A stretch of DNA of 64,000 bases, from assembly GCA_036873135.1 (NCBI GenBank), contig JAPTYO010000011.1, forward strand, positions 6,122,298 to 6,186,297. The letters are read 5' to 3'. The DNA comes from Clarkia xantiana subsp. parviflora (taxonomy: Eukaryota; Streptophyta; Magnoliopsida; Myrtales; Onagraceae). Shown here piece by piece: positions 23,667 through 34,870 of the stretch (positions are counted from its first letter, which is position 1; each line of letters starts with the position of its first letter). The position numbers were made by a program, and so were the translations under genes. A model generated the notes under the pieces. It had not been told where the DNA came from. It saw only the letters and a program-made list of their open reading frames with translations, and made no database searches.

Positions 23667-24561
23667 CAGTGTTATCAGAACCGGACCGGTCATCGAACCG
23701 GTCAAGCTGCCGGTTTCCGGTTCGAACCAGTTCGAACCCGGTCTGACCGGTCTGAGATAATCAATAATACATCAGAAAATCCTACCAGGCCCACGATCAC
23801 AATGTAAACAAATAAATGGAAAGTTACGTTTTCAAACTAAAAGGGCCCAAGCCCACTAGTCACCTACCTTATATGTGTAATGTAGTTACTATTAAATGGA
23901 ACACCACCGCCTCCACCCTCCTCTATAGGTCCTTCCCCTCTTTATCCCCATCACCATCCCCCGTTCTTCTCATCCACAGGTTGGTCCCTTCTCCCCCAAC
24001 TCGCACCCAGATCGACTCTGCCCTACTACTCGTCTCTCCGCGCCACCGCGTCTACAACGAAAGCCCTCAGATCCTGGACCACGCGGAGTTCAAAGAGTGG
24101 GTCGTGGAGCCGTTAGGAAAATCCGTCGTCTCCATCGCCGGTAAGACTATCATGATCTAATTCCCGATCGGAATCAACGGGATTGCAGGGCTAGGCTGGC
24201 GACTCGGTCGAATAATTGGACATACCTGCAACTTGAAGAGGCTGGCGGCGAGGAAATAATGTGGATGGCTTCAGAGTTGAGAGCTGCGGCAAGTCACCAA
24301 CTCTGGAAGAGGAATCTGTCGTTCAAATTTGCTAGGGTTTTACCGATTTGATTTTAGGATTTTTTTTTTCTTATTCGGATATCGAACCGGTGAACCGGCA
24401 AACCGCCCGGTTCAAGAAAAACCGGCCGGTTCCCTAAAAAACCGGATATTGGACCGGGTTCGCTTCCTTTCCGGTCTTTTGAGAAAATCGGACCGTTCAA
24501 GTTGCCGGCTTCCGGTTCGACCCAGTCGGACCGCCGGTTCGGTCCGGTTCTGATAACACTG
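23667..24561. mobile_element. Non-autonomous hAT element, family 1 copy B (895 bp)
   Basis: Same ends as 2601-3483 (CAGTGTTATCAGAACCGGAC and its inverse) and the same CCGGTTC-rich arms. The target duplication is imperfect by one base (gttaaaagt and gttaaagt). The interior differs from copy A and holds a more protein-like open stretch at about 24010-24160 (ESPQILDHAEFKEWVVEPLG) that I do not recognise; it could be captured host sequence. Confidence 0.85.
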
Positions 24562-25150
24562 GTTAAAGTATATGAAGTTCGAGGAATTGTTGCTTACCTC
24601 GGCTCTAACATGTGGAGCACACTTGATGCCTCACCCTCCAATAATAAAATGACATATATAAAAGTGTCAAAAATAAAAACTCTAAATAACATGTGTCACT
24701 TCCTAGTTGGTGGGAGGGCCACCAACTTTCCTCCACATATTAGGATCGAGGTAAGATATAATTTCGCATGAAATTCTGAACAAAACGTACTACACTAAAT
24801 TACATAATTTTTCGTAGTAATATTAGAGGCAGGGATTCAGAGGCAATTGTTCTTTTAAGTCCATGAACGTAGAAAAATACACATATAATTCTAACAAAAT
24901 AAATGACATTTGTTCAGTTACTTGCCCCACGCAATCAAGACTTTGCAGCTTTTCATGTCATGTCTTCATCTTGAAGAAAATAAGTAATCTATATATATTA
25001 AAATTTAGGTAGAAAGATAATAAGAGGATTAACCAAGAGCCGAGGGTTTTAACATTTTAAGTTGTATGTAATTTCCAAGATATCAAGTAGCTAAAGGTTT
25101 GAACTCATTTAACAGAACAATTAACAAAACTTGCACACAATCCTAATACA
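24562..25150. other. Intergenic DNA, nothing recognised
   Basis: No exon, RNA gene or repeat boundary could be supported here. Confidence 0.35.
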
Positions 25151-25160
25151 TTAAACTCAA

Positions 25161-26011
25161 GGGTCTATGAAATGTCTGAACTATCACCCATGTTAACGGG
25201 AGATGTCTGAAATTTAAAAAGTTAATATCAGAGGTCTGAAATTTCTGTTTTGTTGATAACAGCGGTCTCCGTTAGTTTTTTTCGTTAAAACTAACGGAAG
25301 TTGGTCACATGCTTGGCATGTGACCGGAAATAAAATAAATTTCCAAAAATGCCCTTCTATCAAGTGTGCCCCTCACATGCTTGGAGTGAAAAGACCAAAA
25401 TGCCCTTGAAGCCACCACGGTACTCCGGCGACCACCAATCGTACTCCGGCGACCACCACCGTACTCCGGCGACCACCACCAAGGCTCTGATTGGGCCAAA
25501 ATCAGAGCCACCGGCCCCGATTGGGCTCCGATCGGAGCCACCGGCCCCGATTGGACTCCGATCGGAGCCAAAAAAACTCCGACCAGAGCCACAGAGCTCC
25601 AGATCGGAGCTCTGTGGCTCCGATAGGAGCTTTTTGGCCCCGATCGGAGCTTTTTTGCTGAGGTGGTGGCCAGAGTCGGGTCGCCGGAGCCGAGGTGGTG
25701 GTCGTCGGAGTTGAGGTGGTGGTGGCCGGAGTCGGGTGGTGGTGGCCAGAGTTGGGTGGTTTTAATTTGACTTTAGGGGTAAAATTGTCATTTCACATTT
25801 CCTTAAATAAGATATTAAATAAAACAAAATATTAAAGGGACAAAAATGTCATTTCACACAATTCTGTTAAATTTAACCCTAAAAATGGACGGAAAACCTC
25901 AGATTAACAAAATTGAAATTTCAGACCTCTGTTATTAACTTTTTAAATTTCAGACCTCTCCCGTTAACATGGTGATAGTTCAGACATTTCATAGGTTCTT
26001 AACACTATATT
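25161..26011. mobile_element. Mutator-like palindromic element, family 3 copy A
   Basis: Left gggtctatgaaatgtctgaa and right inverse of taagaacctatgaaatgtct; flanked by TAAACTCAA at 25152-25160 and 26012-26020, a perfect 9-bp duplication. The right boundary carries a few extra bases (actatat), so the end is slightly altered. The centre has CCGGCGACCACCA repeats on the left and the inverted GGTGGTGG...CCGGAG on the right around palindromic ctccgatcggagc words. Nearly identical in design to 53256-54122. Confidence 0.8.
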
Positions 26012-26423
26012 TAAACTCAACCATGCCCCTCCATTATAAACCTGTCAACCGAAGCAACCTTACGTGAGAGAAAACTTCTACAGAGGGAGAGGGTTACAGT
26101 CTAGGCGACGCCTTTAGAGTTTAGGAGAAATTACAGACCACCATCGGAAATATAAGTAGATCTGAGACAAACATGGTAAGATACAAACGGTACATGATAC
26201 ATCTTCTTGCATGTTGCTTCTGATTGAATTCTCTTTTACTATAAGATTTTTTTTTAAAGATTATGTTAATGCTATAGCTGTGTTTTTGGAAGAAAGGAGA
26301 TGAAGACCATGAGCAGGCCCGGCTTAAGACCCAAGCCACCAAGGCTAGGGCTTTATGCCTCAAATTATGAAGGCCTCTTATTTTAAATGTCAAGAAGAAA
26401 ATTATATATTATAATAAATATTT

Positions 26424-26957
26424 ATTTTGAAATGGAAAAGTATGTAAAACATGCAACATGTTTGAAAAAGATAGTTTTATGGACCAATATGTTTTAAAAC
26501 GTACAACATGTTAGAAACAAATTGTTTTACGGACCAAAATGTTTTAAAATGTACAACAAGCTTACAAAATATGGTAAAATGACGTATCGTCTACTTGTTG
26601 TCACTAGTCTCATTAAGTGGACACGTGCGGATCACGTTTTTAAAAAATATTAATTATTATTATTATTATCTACATCCACAATTAATAATCATTGCTATGT
26701 ATAAATTAATTGATTTTTTAATTAATTTTTTTTATCTCTAAAAATGTGTTTCGCACGTGTCCACTTAATGAGACTATTGATAACAAGTGGACGATATGTC
26801 ATTTTACCATCTTTTGTAAGCTTGTTGTACATTTTAAAACATTTTGGTCCATAAAACCATCTTTTTCAAACATGTTGTACGTTTTAAAACATATTGATCC
26901 ATAAAACAATCTTTTACAAACATGTTGCATGTTTTACATACTTATCCCATTTTGAAA
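26424..26957. mobile_element. Foldback element nested in the hAT element
   Basis: The two halves are inverted copies: gacgtatcgtctacttgttg near 26581 against the inverse of acaagtggacgatatgtcat near 26782, and tctcattaagtggacacgtg against cacgtgtccacttaatgaga. Outer ends tttgaaatggaaaagtatgt pair with the inverse of acatacttatcccattttga. Arms of about 200 bp surround an AT-rich loop. Confidence 0.75.
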
Positions 26958-27639
26958 AGGCCCCCTTCTGGTCTAGGCGACAGAGCGTCTGTATTCTAAC
27001 TAACTCGTAGATGGTTTGATTTCCATCCCCTACAGGGATTTTTTTTTACTTTATTTCTAAATTTATTACATGATAAACATCATTAACTTATACAAATTTT
27101 GAAACAAACATAATTACCCTACAATCACTCCAACTTAATTAAATCTAACTTAATTAATATATTCTACTACATTCTATCTACTAACTACATTTCTAATGTT
27201 AACTTATTTATGTTTTAACATTATTTTTTTTAGTTCTTATAAATTACTAGTTCATTTTAATTAATTGAAACACTATACAAGCCTCACTTTGAATTATTCT
27301 TCTAAGATCAGTGATAAATTCACGATTAAATTCTTCTTTCAGGACGACTTTGAATCGGTTCCAACAAAGTCATACGACTGGTGGAGTGCATCGTCAAACT
27401 CGATCATTTTGAATTGACAAATTATCTACAAATTCAAAACATAATATGTTATTGTTTCTTTAAGCGAAATAAAAATTTCAAATTAAAATTAATAAAATAT
27501 TAATTAAAATTAACCATATGTCTTAATAAATGTTGAATGAACTAACTATATTATTAATTGAAAATGAAATTTAAAAAGAAATAAGATCTTGTTTATTTTT
27601 TATTTACAAGAATGGTTTCGCAATTTCGGGTTGGAAGCT

Positions 27640-27742
27640 CTAAGGTTAAAACCCTTTACAAGGCGGCGTCTCCAACGAGGTTCGAACTTAGTTCGCCTTG
27701 AAAACACAATTGTCTATACCAGTTCGTCTAACCAACCTCGGG
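27640..27742 (-). mobile_element. tRNA-derived SINE fragment, copy 1
   Basis: On the minus strand: a box-A-like tggttagacgaactgg followed about 45 bp later by a box-B-like gttcgaacc, then gttggagacgccgccttg. A diverged copy sits at 31780-31876. Internal RNA polymerase III promoter spacing and two dispersed copies favour a SINE. Confidence 0.5.
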
Positions 27743-27855
27743 TTAAAAAAAAATCGAAACCCTAAATTGTAAACAAAAATTGCACTAAACAAAAATGTAA
27801 AAATTAAAATCTCGCTTTAGGCCTCAATTTTTCTTGAGACGGCCCTGACCATGAG

Positions 27856-29930
27856 GTAAATAGATACTAGGGTTTAAATAACATATTACACATGATCAGT
27901 AGCTGAGTTAGTTCTTAGGCGAGAGATTAACTTTTTTTTGGTGTAAAGTAGCACTGTCTTTATTTTTCTACATTAGCCAGATTCGATTAGAGATTTTATC
28001 AAAATCGGTTAAAGGACTATAATTGAAATCTGAATTAGTCATAACCGTTGAAGCCACTGAGAAAGGGCAACCGATTAGAGATTCTTAGGCTTACTGTCGC
28101 TGGAGAGATGGCGAGATAGAGTAGGCATCCACAACCGCTGAAACCACCATCGTCACTGGAGGGACCGTTGTTGGAGTCTACACTGATGCTGGGACTTCCC
28201 CACAACCACCGCTGGAGGATTTTTGCTTTGGAACTGGGTGAATTTAGCTGCCCAGTTTTTTTTAATACCAAATTTATGTATTTCGTAAAAAAAAAACAGT
28301 TTTTATATTTGTCTTTTAAATAAAGTATTAATTAATTTATTTGTGAATACACCATATTTTAATAATAATAAAATACATGATAAAATAAGCGAAATAATTC
28401 ATTAATTTACGAACTTATCGAGTGGGAGTAAGTTTTTTTTTTGGAAAGTGGGAATAAAACGTAGGAACTATTTAATATGTTGATTTGCTGATTTTTTTTT
28501 TCTGATTTCTAATGTACTTTGGAAAGCTTAGCTACCAAATAGTATATATATATATATAAATTTAATTTGAAACTATGTTTGTTTTCTTATTTAGGAAAAC
28601 GAACTTTATTTATGTAACCATTAAAATAGAAGGAAATAAATATTTTCTATATTTCACTAATTATTCCTTTTTTTTGCCAACACTATTTATTCCTTAATTT
28701 CTCTGCATTATTTGTAAAGGTTTACATGTTGAAATTTTATACTAGATTTTTTTTTTCCAATTCATATATATTATTATGTAATCATTTTAATGTTTATAAT
28801 TACTTATTTTATTTTCTACTATCATTTCATGATTTTCTAATCGCAGTTTTATCACATATATTATTATTTTTATAGATAATTTCATCATTTTCTAATTGCA
28901 ATAGTTTTATCATTATTATTTTTATAAATAAATACGTACGTATTAAGTAATCTGGGGAAAACATCCTAGTAAAAAGAAGTTGTATACGAGTTTATTCTAA
29001 TTTTATATCTAGAAATGAAGAATATGGTAAAACTAAAGGGTCGAGAAGAAGAAATAAATATTTAATGGTAATAGTTAAACTGTTAAAGAGAAGAGACTCA
29101 CTCTTCTTTACTATACTTTTAGTTTTACCCATATATATATATATATATATATATTATTTTTACCTTTACATTAGTATATTTATCAATCAATTAATATATG
29201 TAGCTACCTACAGTTTTTGTTTTGGTAAGCTAGACACATATAGAGGTACAAATGTAAAATACTTAAATAGTAACTTACTTTTTCCATTTTGGTCAATTAT
29301 TTTATCTTCTTCACTTAATTATTAACTTTTTTGGCCAAAATTAATTATTAACTATATATATATATAGGCGTTATGTAATCTGATTAAAAAAAATAGAGAA
29401 GTTGAAGAATAAATTTAAAATAATTTATTCTTTTTTATTATATTGAATAATTAAATTTACCCTAAAGTTAATGTAATATAAATTCTTAGATTGCATAAAA
29501 GAGGATAAGTAGTGTTCGTCTGTTTTCTATGTAGTTTTTGGAAATACAAATTAAGTTTACTTGTCTAATTAAAAACTATATTTTAACTTTCCTAAACAAA
29601 AATTGTTATTGTATTTTTATTTATGTTAAATATATATACTATTTGCTATGACTATAAATATGGTGGAGTAGTTGATAAAATAATATGATATAAATGATAA
29701 GTTTTAGTATTATTATTATTAATATCAGTATGTTTATTGTCATATATTTTTTTTTAATAAAAGTAGTTTACAGTTATTAATAACATTGAATTGAAAATTG
29801 TTACTAAGAGTTGATATGCTATTTAAAAACTTGCATTTCATATACTCACGCGAATATTAATATTAACTTAAATTTTCGTTTCAAAATTACTAAGAAAAAA
29901 AATCTTATATTAAAATTATATTTTCAAGTA
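27856..29930. other. AT-rich intergenic DNA upstream of defensin-like gene 2
   Basis: Mostly AT-rich with a (TA)n tract at about 29131-29153. A short GC-richer island at 28080-28260 has open frames on both strands but no recognisable product. Confidence 0.4.
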
Positions 29931-30131
29931 TATTTTTGCCCCTGAAAAATAATAATGGCTTCGTCCATAAATACAATTTTTTTTATTTAGAGTATATCTT
30001 TCCAAACGAAGTTCACAATAGTTGTTTCCACCTTTCATCTTTCCATACAACCAAAGAAAACTGCCATGTTCCCATATATTGGCATTTTTGTATAAGGCAA
30101 CAAATTCATTCCCTCTCCTTACCGCCCCAGC

Positions 30132-30137
30132 TATAAA
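30132..30137 (+). promoter_or_regulatory. TATA box of defensin-like gene 2
   Basis: TATAAA 72 bp upstream of the start codon, in a block matching the upstream region of gene 1 (ttggcatttttg, ggcaacaaatt). Confidence 0.6.
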
Positions 30138-30203
30138 GCACTAAACCAAACACTCTACACATGTTTCTTTCATTCGTTTAAATAATTCAAGTTAAAACAT
30201 AAT

Positions 30204-31626
30204 ATGGCTTATTGTAAGCCCCTCATTTCATGGTACATTGTCATTTTCGTCCTTGTACTTACAGGTTTGTCAACTGCCTTACTTTCATATTTTTCCGACC
30301 AATTGCCCACTTAAAAAGGAGTATATCTAAAAACAGGGTAACATATTTGTAAAAAATCTACATTATGAATATGTTTTGTTAATGGAAAATGATTTATCTT
30401 GTTGCAAAATGGTGAGAATTGGAACTTTCATCAATCACTTTAAAAAGAGAAAAATATAGTTAAATTCCCTCTAAATTTACAAAATTAACTATATAGTCTT
30501 TTTTTTATAAAATTAACTGAATATTTTTCAATTATTATAATCAAGCCAAAATAAATGATTCCAATATATTGATTGAACCCCAACTAGATCGGGTCTCGAT
30601 TGATGACCAAACTAAGGATCTTCTGTTTGAGTTTCAATTCACTACAAGAAAATTGGTAATTTGTGATAACATTTTTTTTTAAGAGAATTAAATCCCTCAC
30701 AAATTTAGAGATTTATTATGTTTTGAGGGAAATTTCTTACAAAATTCAAAATTTTGTAAGAGATTTTTAAGAAAGTTTCTAGCCAAACTTTTGTTATGAG
30801 ACATTCTCTTAAAAATAAAAATAAAATTGAATGTTACATTCGTAAGAAATTTTTACAATTCCTTTACAAATAGGGTTTCACAAATAAATCCCTCACAAAT
30901 GACTTCTTATAGTGATTGAGTTAGATGACTTAACTGTAATACTAGTATAAATTATTATGGTTTAATTATAATATTTGAAAAATATTTACTTAATTTAGTT
31001 AATTTAATAAAAATTGAATGTTACATTTGCAAGAGATTTTTACAATTCCCTTAAAAAAAAAGTTTCACAAATAAATATCTCACGAATGGCTAGGATTTCT
31101 TGTAGTGATTGAGTTAGGACTCAACTGTAATATTAGTATAAATTATTATGGTTTAATTATAATATTTGAAAACTATTTACTTAATTTAGTTAATTTAATA
31201 ACGAAATTTTCTAAATTAGTAAATTTAAGAACGAAATTAAGTAACAATTACCAGTTGAGCTGTTAATTATTAGGTTTGAGGGAGACACGAAGAGTAGAGG
31301 GAGAGCAACAAAAATGCAGTGAAGGGTTAGGGGTGTGCACCGGCGGCGATTGCCAACAGAAATGCGCACAGAAACATCCCGGCGACACAAAAGCAGAAGG
31401 CGATTGCAACATCCTTACACGACCACAGCTGTGTACATGTTACTACAGCTGCGGACCACGGTTGCCTTCGCCGAAGAAGACGTGTAATGGCGGCGCAGGG
31501 ATTTGTACCCCTGGTTGTGGTGATGATTGTTGCAGTGCTCTGTGCGCCAATAAGTACCGGGAAGGAAGAGGGTATTGTGACAAAATTGGTGCTACTCGGC
31601 TGTGCCAATGTCAGTATACCTGCTGA
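30204..31626 (+). CDS. Defensin-like protein with two cysteine domains in tandem
   Basis: Two exons, 30204-30264 and 31274-31626, with a phase-1 intron at the same place as in gene 1 but 1009 bp long. The product is 137 residues: signal peptide (MAYCKPLISWYIVIFVLVLT), a basic linker, domain 1 at residues 35-80 (C-x6-C-x4-C-x3-C-x13-C-x8-C-x-C-x3-C) which matches gene 1 closely (QQKC, HPGD, LCTCYY), a ten-residue Pro/Lys linker (GPRLPSPKKT), and domain 2 at residues 91-137 with ten cysteines (CNGGAGIC, GDDCCSALC, RLCQCQYTC). The protein ends on the last cysteine. The frame is clean with no break. Secretion is inferred from the signal peptide; processing into two peptides is possible but unproven. 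The intron holds repeated AT-rich segments that account for its length. Confidence 0.85.
30650..31260. repeat. Repeated AT-rich block inside the intron of defensin-like gene 2
   Basis: Two copies of a block about 230 bp long: attgaatgttacattcgtaa near 30828 and attgaatgttacatttgcaa near 31012, each followed by tttttacaattcc, tttcacaaataaat and ttatggtttaattataatat. The duplication helps to explain why this intron is four times longer than that of gene 1. Confidence 0.65.
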
Positions 31627-31779
31627 AGCTGATGATGATTAATACAGAAATGATCTTAAAAAGATTGTTTTACGTTGTCTTTTGGGCGACTGTTTGTTAT
31701 CCTAAGAGTACTTCATGAGGATATAATGAAATCGATTTTTTTGTATTAGAAAAATAAAATAAAAATAGACTGTTTTCTG

Positions 31780-31876
31780 GTTAAAGTCCTCCCCAAGGCG
31801 GCGTCTCCGGCAGGTTTCAACCTCGGTCGTCCACGGGAACACAACTCGCTTTACCAGTTGGTCCAACCAACCTTGG
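31780..31876 (-). mobile_element. tRNA-derived SINE fragment, copy 2
   Basis: Minus strand: ttggttggaccaactggtaa (box A-like), then gaggttgaaacctgcc (box B-like) and ggagacgccgccttgg, matching the segment at 27640-27742. Confidence 0.45.
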
Positions 31877-31889
31877 ATAAAAAATATTG

Positions 31890-32402
31890 TGTCTATAATT
31901 TTTGTTATGTTAGATTATTCACATAATAAATATATTAAAAAATAACTCTCAAAAAATTTGAAATATATATAAAGACAAATTAATTTTATTTATTTATAAA
32001 GACTAATTTCTTTTTATATTTATATAGATTTATATATTGTGACTATTTATATAATATATATTATTATATTTATGTATTTGATCGTAATAAGATTTTATAT
32101 TATATATAAATATTGTTAATATATTTTGATTATTATATATAGGCATGATTATATATTTTATGTATTATATGTATATTTTCTGTGCATGATGTAATATTAA
32201 TTCATTTTTAACAGTATCAATAATGAATGAGAAAGTACTAAAGTGCTACAATATCTTAACTATAGTAAATAAGGCCTTAAATTTATTTATTTTGCCACGA
32301 ATTTAGTTTAGGCATTAAATAGACTTATTCATTAATATCACAATTCAATAAGAAGGAACTATTCAACTCAAAATTTGAGCATTTACTAATGATCAATCGT
32401 CA
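31890..32402. other. AT-rich intergenic DNA, nothing recognised
   Basis: Downstream of defensin-like gene 2. Extremely AT-rich without coding signal. Confidence 0.4.
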
Positions 32403-32410
32403 TTAATAGG

Positions 32411-33047
32411 TAGGGATGGCAACGGGTCTCGGGGCCCCGCTGACCCGCGGGCCCCGACCCGGTTTTGACCCGCTGACCCGCCGACCCACGGGTCACGGGG
32501 CGGGTCCGGGGCGGGTCGGGCTCGGGGCGGGGCTGGTCCGGGTCTAGAGACCCGGGGCCCCGTAGATCCGCCCCGAAATCCATATATATATAATATTTTT
32601 TTTAATTTTTTTTTTTATGTTAATATGATCTAACATTTAATAAAAAAAATATGGTTAATATAGTACCTATATAAATAACATGGACCAAATTACAAATAGA
32701 TTTATATTTAGATTATTAGGATTTGTTAATTTGGTGTTTGGATTTGAATTTGTAATGAATTTGATGTGTTTGTTGTTTATATTTGATTGATGTTAGATTT
32801 ATGTTTTGAATTTATATATAATGTAATATTTTGACCAAAAAAAAAATTGTATTTAATATTGAAAAGTTTAAAAAAAAAAAAAGTTCATATGACGGGGCGG
32901 GTCGGGGCCCCGCGGTCGACCCGCGGGATTGTTGACCCGACCCGACCCGAAATGCCCATTTGGCCGGGGCCGGGTCAGCCAGGCCGACCTGCGGGGCGGG
33001 TCCGGGGCTGCAAAAACCCGCCCCGACCCGCCCCGTTGCCATCCCTA
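32411..33047. mobile_element. Non-autonomous hAT element (637 bp)
   Basis: Ends TAGGGATGGCAACGGG and its inverse; perfect 8-bp duplication TTAATAGG at 32403-32410 and 33048-33055. Arms are GC-rich (CGGGGC, GACCCG) and the centre is AT-rich without coding capacity. Confidence 0.88.
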
Positions 33048-33104
33048 TTAATAGGTATATGGAATATATTTGTTGCTACATATAATAAACAAACTTAAAT
33101 GTAA

Positions 33105-33637
33105 TGGTTAATAACTAAAAAACTGTCCAAAGTTTACCCTATGTTAAAATTAGGTGTCTGAAGTTTAAAATGTTAAAATGGACTGTCTCAAGTTTCATTT
33201 TTGTTGAAATTTGGTGTCTCGGTGTGATTACTTTAGAGAAGTCAATTCAGACGAAACCGTCTGTCAAATTCGAGCTCTCATACACACTCCCTTCTCGTCA
33301 TCTTGCCGGGACCGTTACCTAAAAAGTTGGTCACATCCGGGCAAGTAAATCTCGTTCTATTGTCCTTGGAAAATGGCTCTACACCGCTCTTCTAGAAACT
33401 TTTTTTTTAATGTTCAATTTTTAGGTGAAATTTGACGATTTTGTAAAAAGTAAAGAGTGATGGATTATGAGTGGGTTGGTGGGTTGATGAAAATGATGGA
33501 ATGCAGATGAAAAGACGTACAAAGACACCAAATTTCAACAAAAATGAAACTTGGGACAGTCCATTTTAACATTTCAAACTTCAGACACCTAATTTTAACA
33601 TAGGGTAAACCTTGGACAGTTTTTTAGTTATTAACCC
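33105..33637. mobile_element. Mutator-like MITE (family 2 copy C)
   Basis: Ends (t)ggttaataactaaaaaact and the inverse of gggttaataactaaaaaact; perfect 9-bp duplication TAAATGTAA at 33096-33104 and 33638-33646. The core matches the copies in TBL introns (agaagtcaattcagacgaaa, caaattcgagctc). Confidence 0.87.
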
Positions 33638-33776
33638 TAAATGTAACCTAGTACTAGCATTGCAAATGACAATAGAGTAACTTGCACTTAGTATTGCAGG
33701 GGTGACACTGACGATTATCCTTTATCACTGGATGGATATACGCCTAATTGTGATATTGACGGATATATTTAATAAA

Positions 33777-34861
33777 GGGTCAATAACCTGGGAGAGGTCT
33801 GAAGTTTGACCCTTGTGAATTTGAGAGGTCTGAAGTTTGAAATGGTGATAACAAAGGTCTGAAGTTTCGACTTGTAGATAATAGAGGTCTCCGTTAGTTT
33901 TTTCCGTTAAAACTGACGGAAGTTGGTCATGTGCATTGCATGTGACCAGAAATAAAAAAAATTCCAAAAATACCCTTCTTGCATATCACATGATTGAATG
34001 AAAAGACGAAAATGCCCTTAAGGCCACCACCCAACTCCAGCCACCACCACGGCTCCGGCCGGCCACTACCCAACTCCGGCGACTACCACTCTCTCCGGCG
34101 ACCACCACCCTCTCCGGCCGGCCACCACCCTCTCCGACGACCGCCACCACGGCCCCAATTGGGCCCAAATCGGAGCCACCGGCCCCGATTGGGCCCAAAT
34201 CGGAGCCACAAAGCTCCGATCTGGGGCCACAGAGCTCCGATTTGGAGCTCTGTGGCCCCAGATCGGAGCCACAGAGCTCCAAATCGGAGCTCTGTGGCCC
34301 CAGATCGGAGCCACAGAGCTCCAAATCGGAGCTCTGTGGCTCCGATCTGGGGCCACAGAGCTCCGATTTGGAGCTCTGTGGCCCCAAATCGGAGCTCTGT
34401 GGCCCCAAATCGGAGCCACATAGCTCCGATCGGAGCCACCGAGCTCCGATCGGAGCTTTGTGGCTCCGATTTGGGCCCAATTGGGGCCGTGGTGGCGGTC
34501 GTCGGAGAGGGTGGTGGCCGGCCGGAGAGGGTGGTGGTCGTCGGAGAGAGTGGTGGTCGCCGGAGAGGGTGGTGGCCGGCCGGAGCCGTGGTGGTGGTCG
34601 AAGTTGGGTTAGGTTTAAATTATGGACAGGGGTATTTTTGTCATTTCATCTTTATATTAATTAAACTTTTTATTAATTCAAATATTACAAAAGGGTATTT
34701 TTGACATTTCACACGGTTCTGTTAAATTTGACAGAAAATTTGGACGGAAAACCTAAAAATCACAAAGTCCAAACTTCAGACCTCAGTTATCACCATTTCA
34801 ATCTTCAGACCTCTCAAATTAACAAGGGCCAAACTTCAGACCTCTCCCAGGTTATTGACCC
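33777..34861. mobile_element. Mutator-like palindromic element, family 3 copy B (1085 bp)
   Basis: Ends gggtcaataacctgggagag and its inverse; perfect 9-bp duplication TTTAATAAA at 33768-33776 and 34862-34870. The whole element is close to one inverted repeat. The central 300 bp (about 34195-34460) is a run of mutually complementary words such as tccgatttggagctctgtgg and ccacagagctccaaatcgga, open in several frames on both strands. That openness is a by-product of composition, not evidence of a protein. Confidence 0.87.
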
Positions 34862-34870
34862 TTTAATAAA

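Larger units (their letters stand above)
26314..27847. mobile_element. hAT element with nested insertions (1534 bp)
   Basis: Ends CAGGCCCGGCTT and the inverse of CAGGGCCGTCTC, flanked by the perfect 8-bp duplication ACCATGAG (26306-26313 and 27848-27855). Contains a complete foldback element (26424-26957) and a SINE-like segment (27640-27742). No transposase frame survives. Confidence 0.8.

Noticed and set aside
25305..25714. Open frames at 25.3-25.7 kb and the near-identical ones at 53.4-53.9 kb
   Set aside because: Same palindromic Mutator-like element interior; the identity of the two reflects transposition, not conserved coding.
33994..34704. Long overlapping open frames on both strands (up to 236 codons) in the 33.8-34.9 kb element
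   Set aside because: They arise from the palindromic GGAGC/GCTCC repeats, are open in several frames at once and read as low-complexity protein. No family match.
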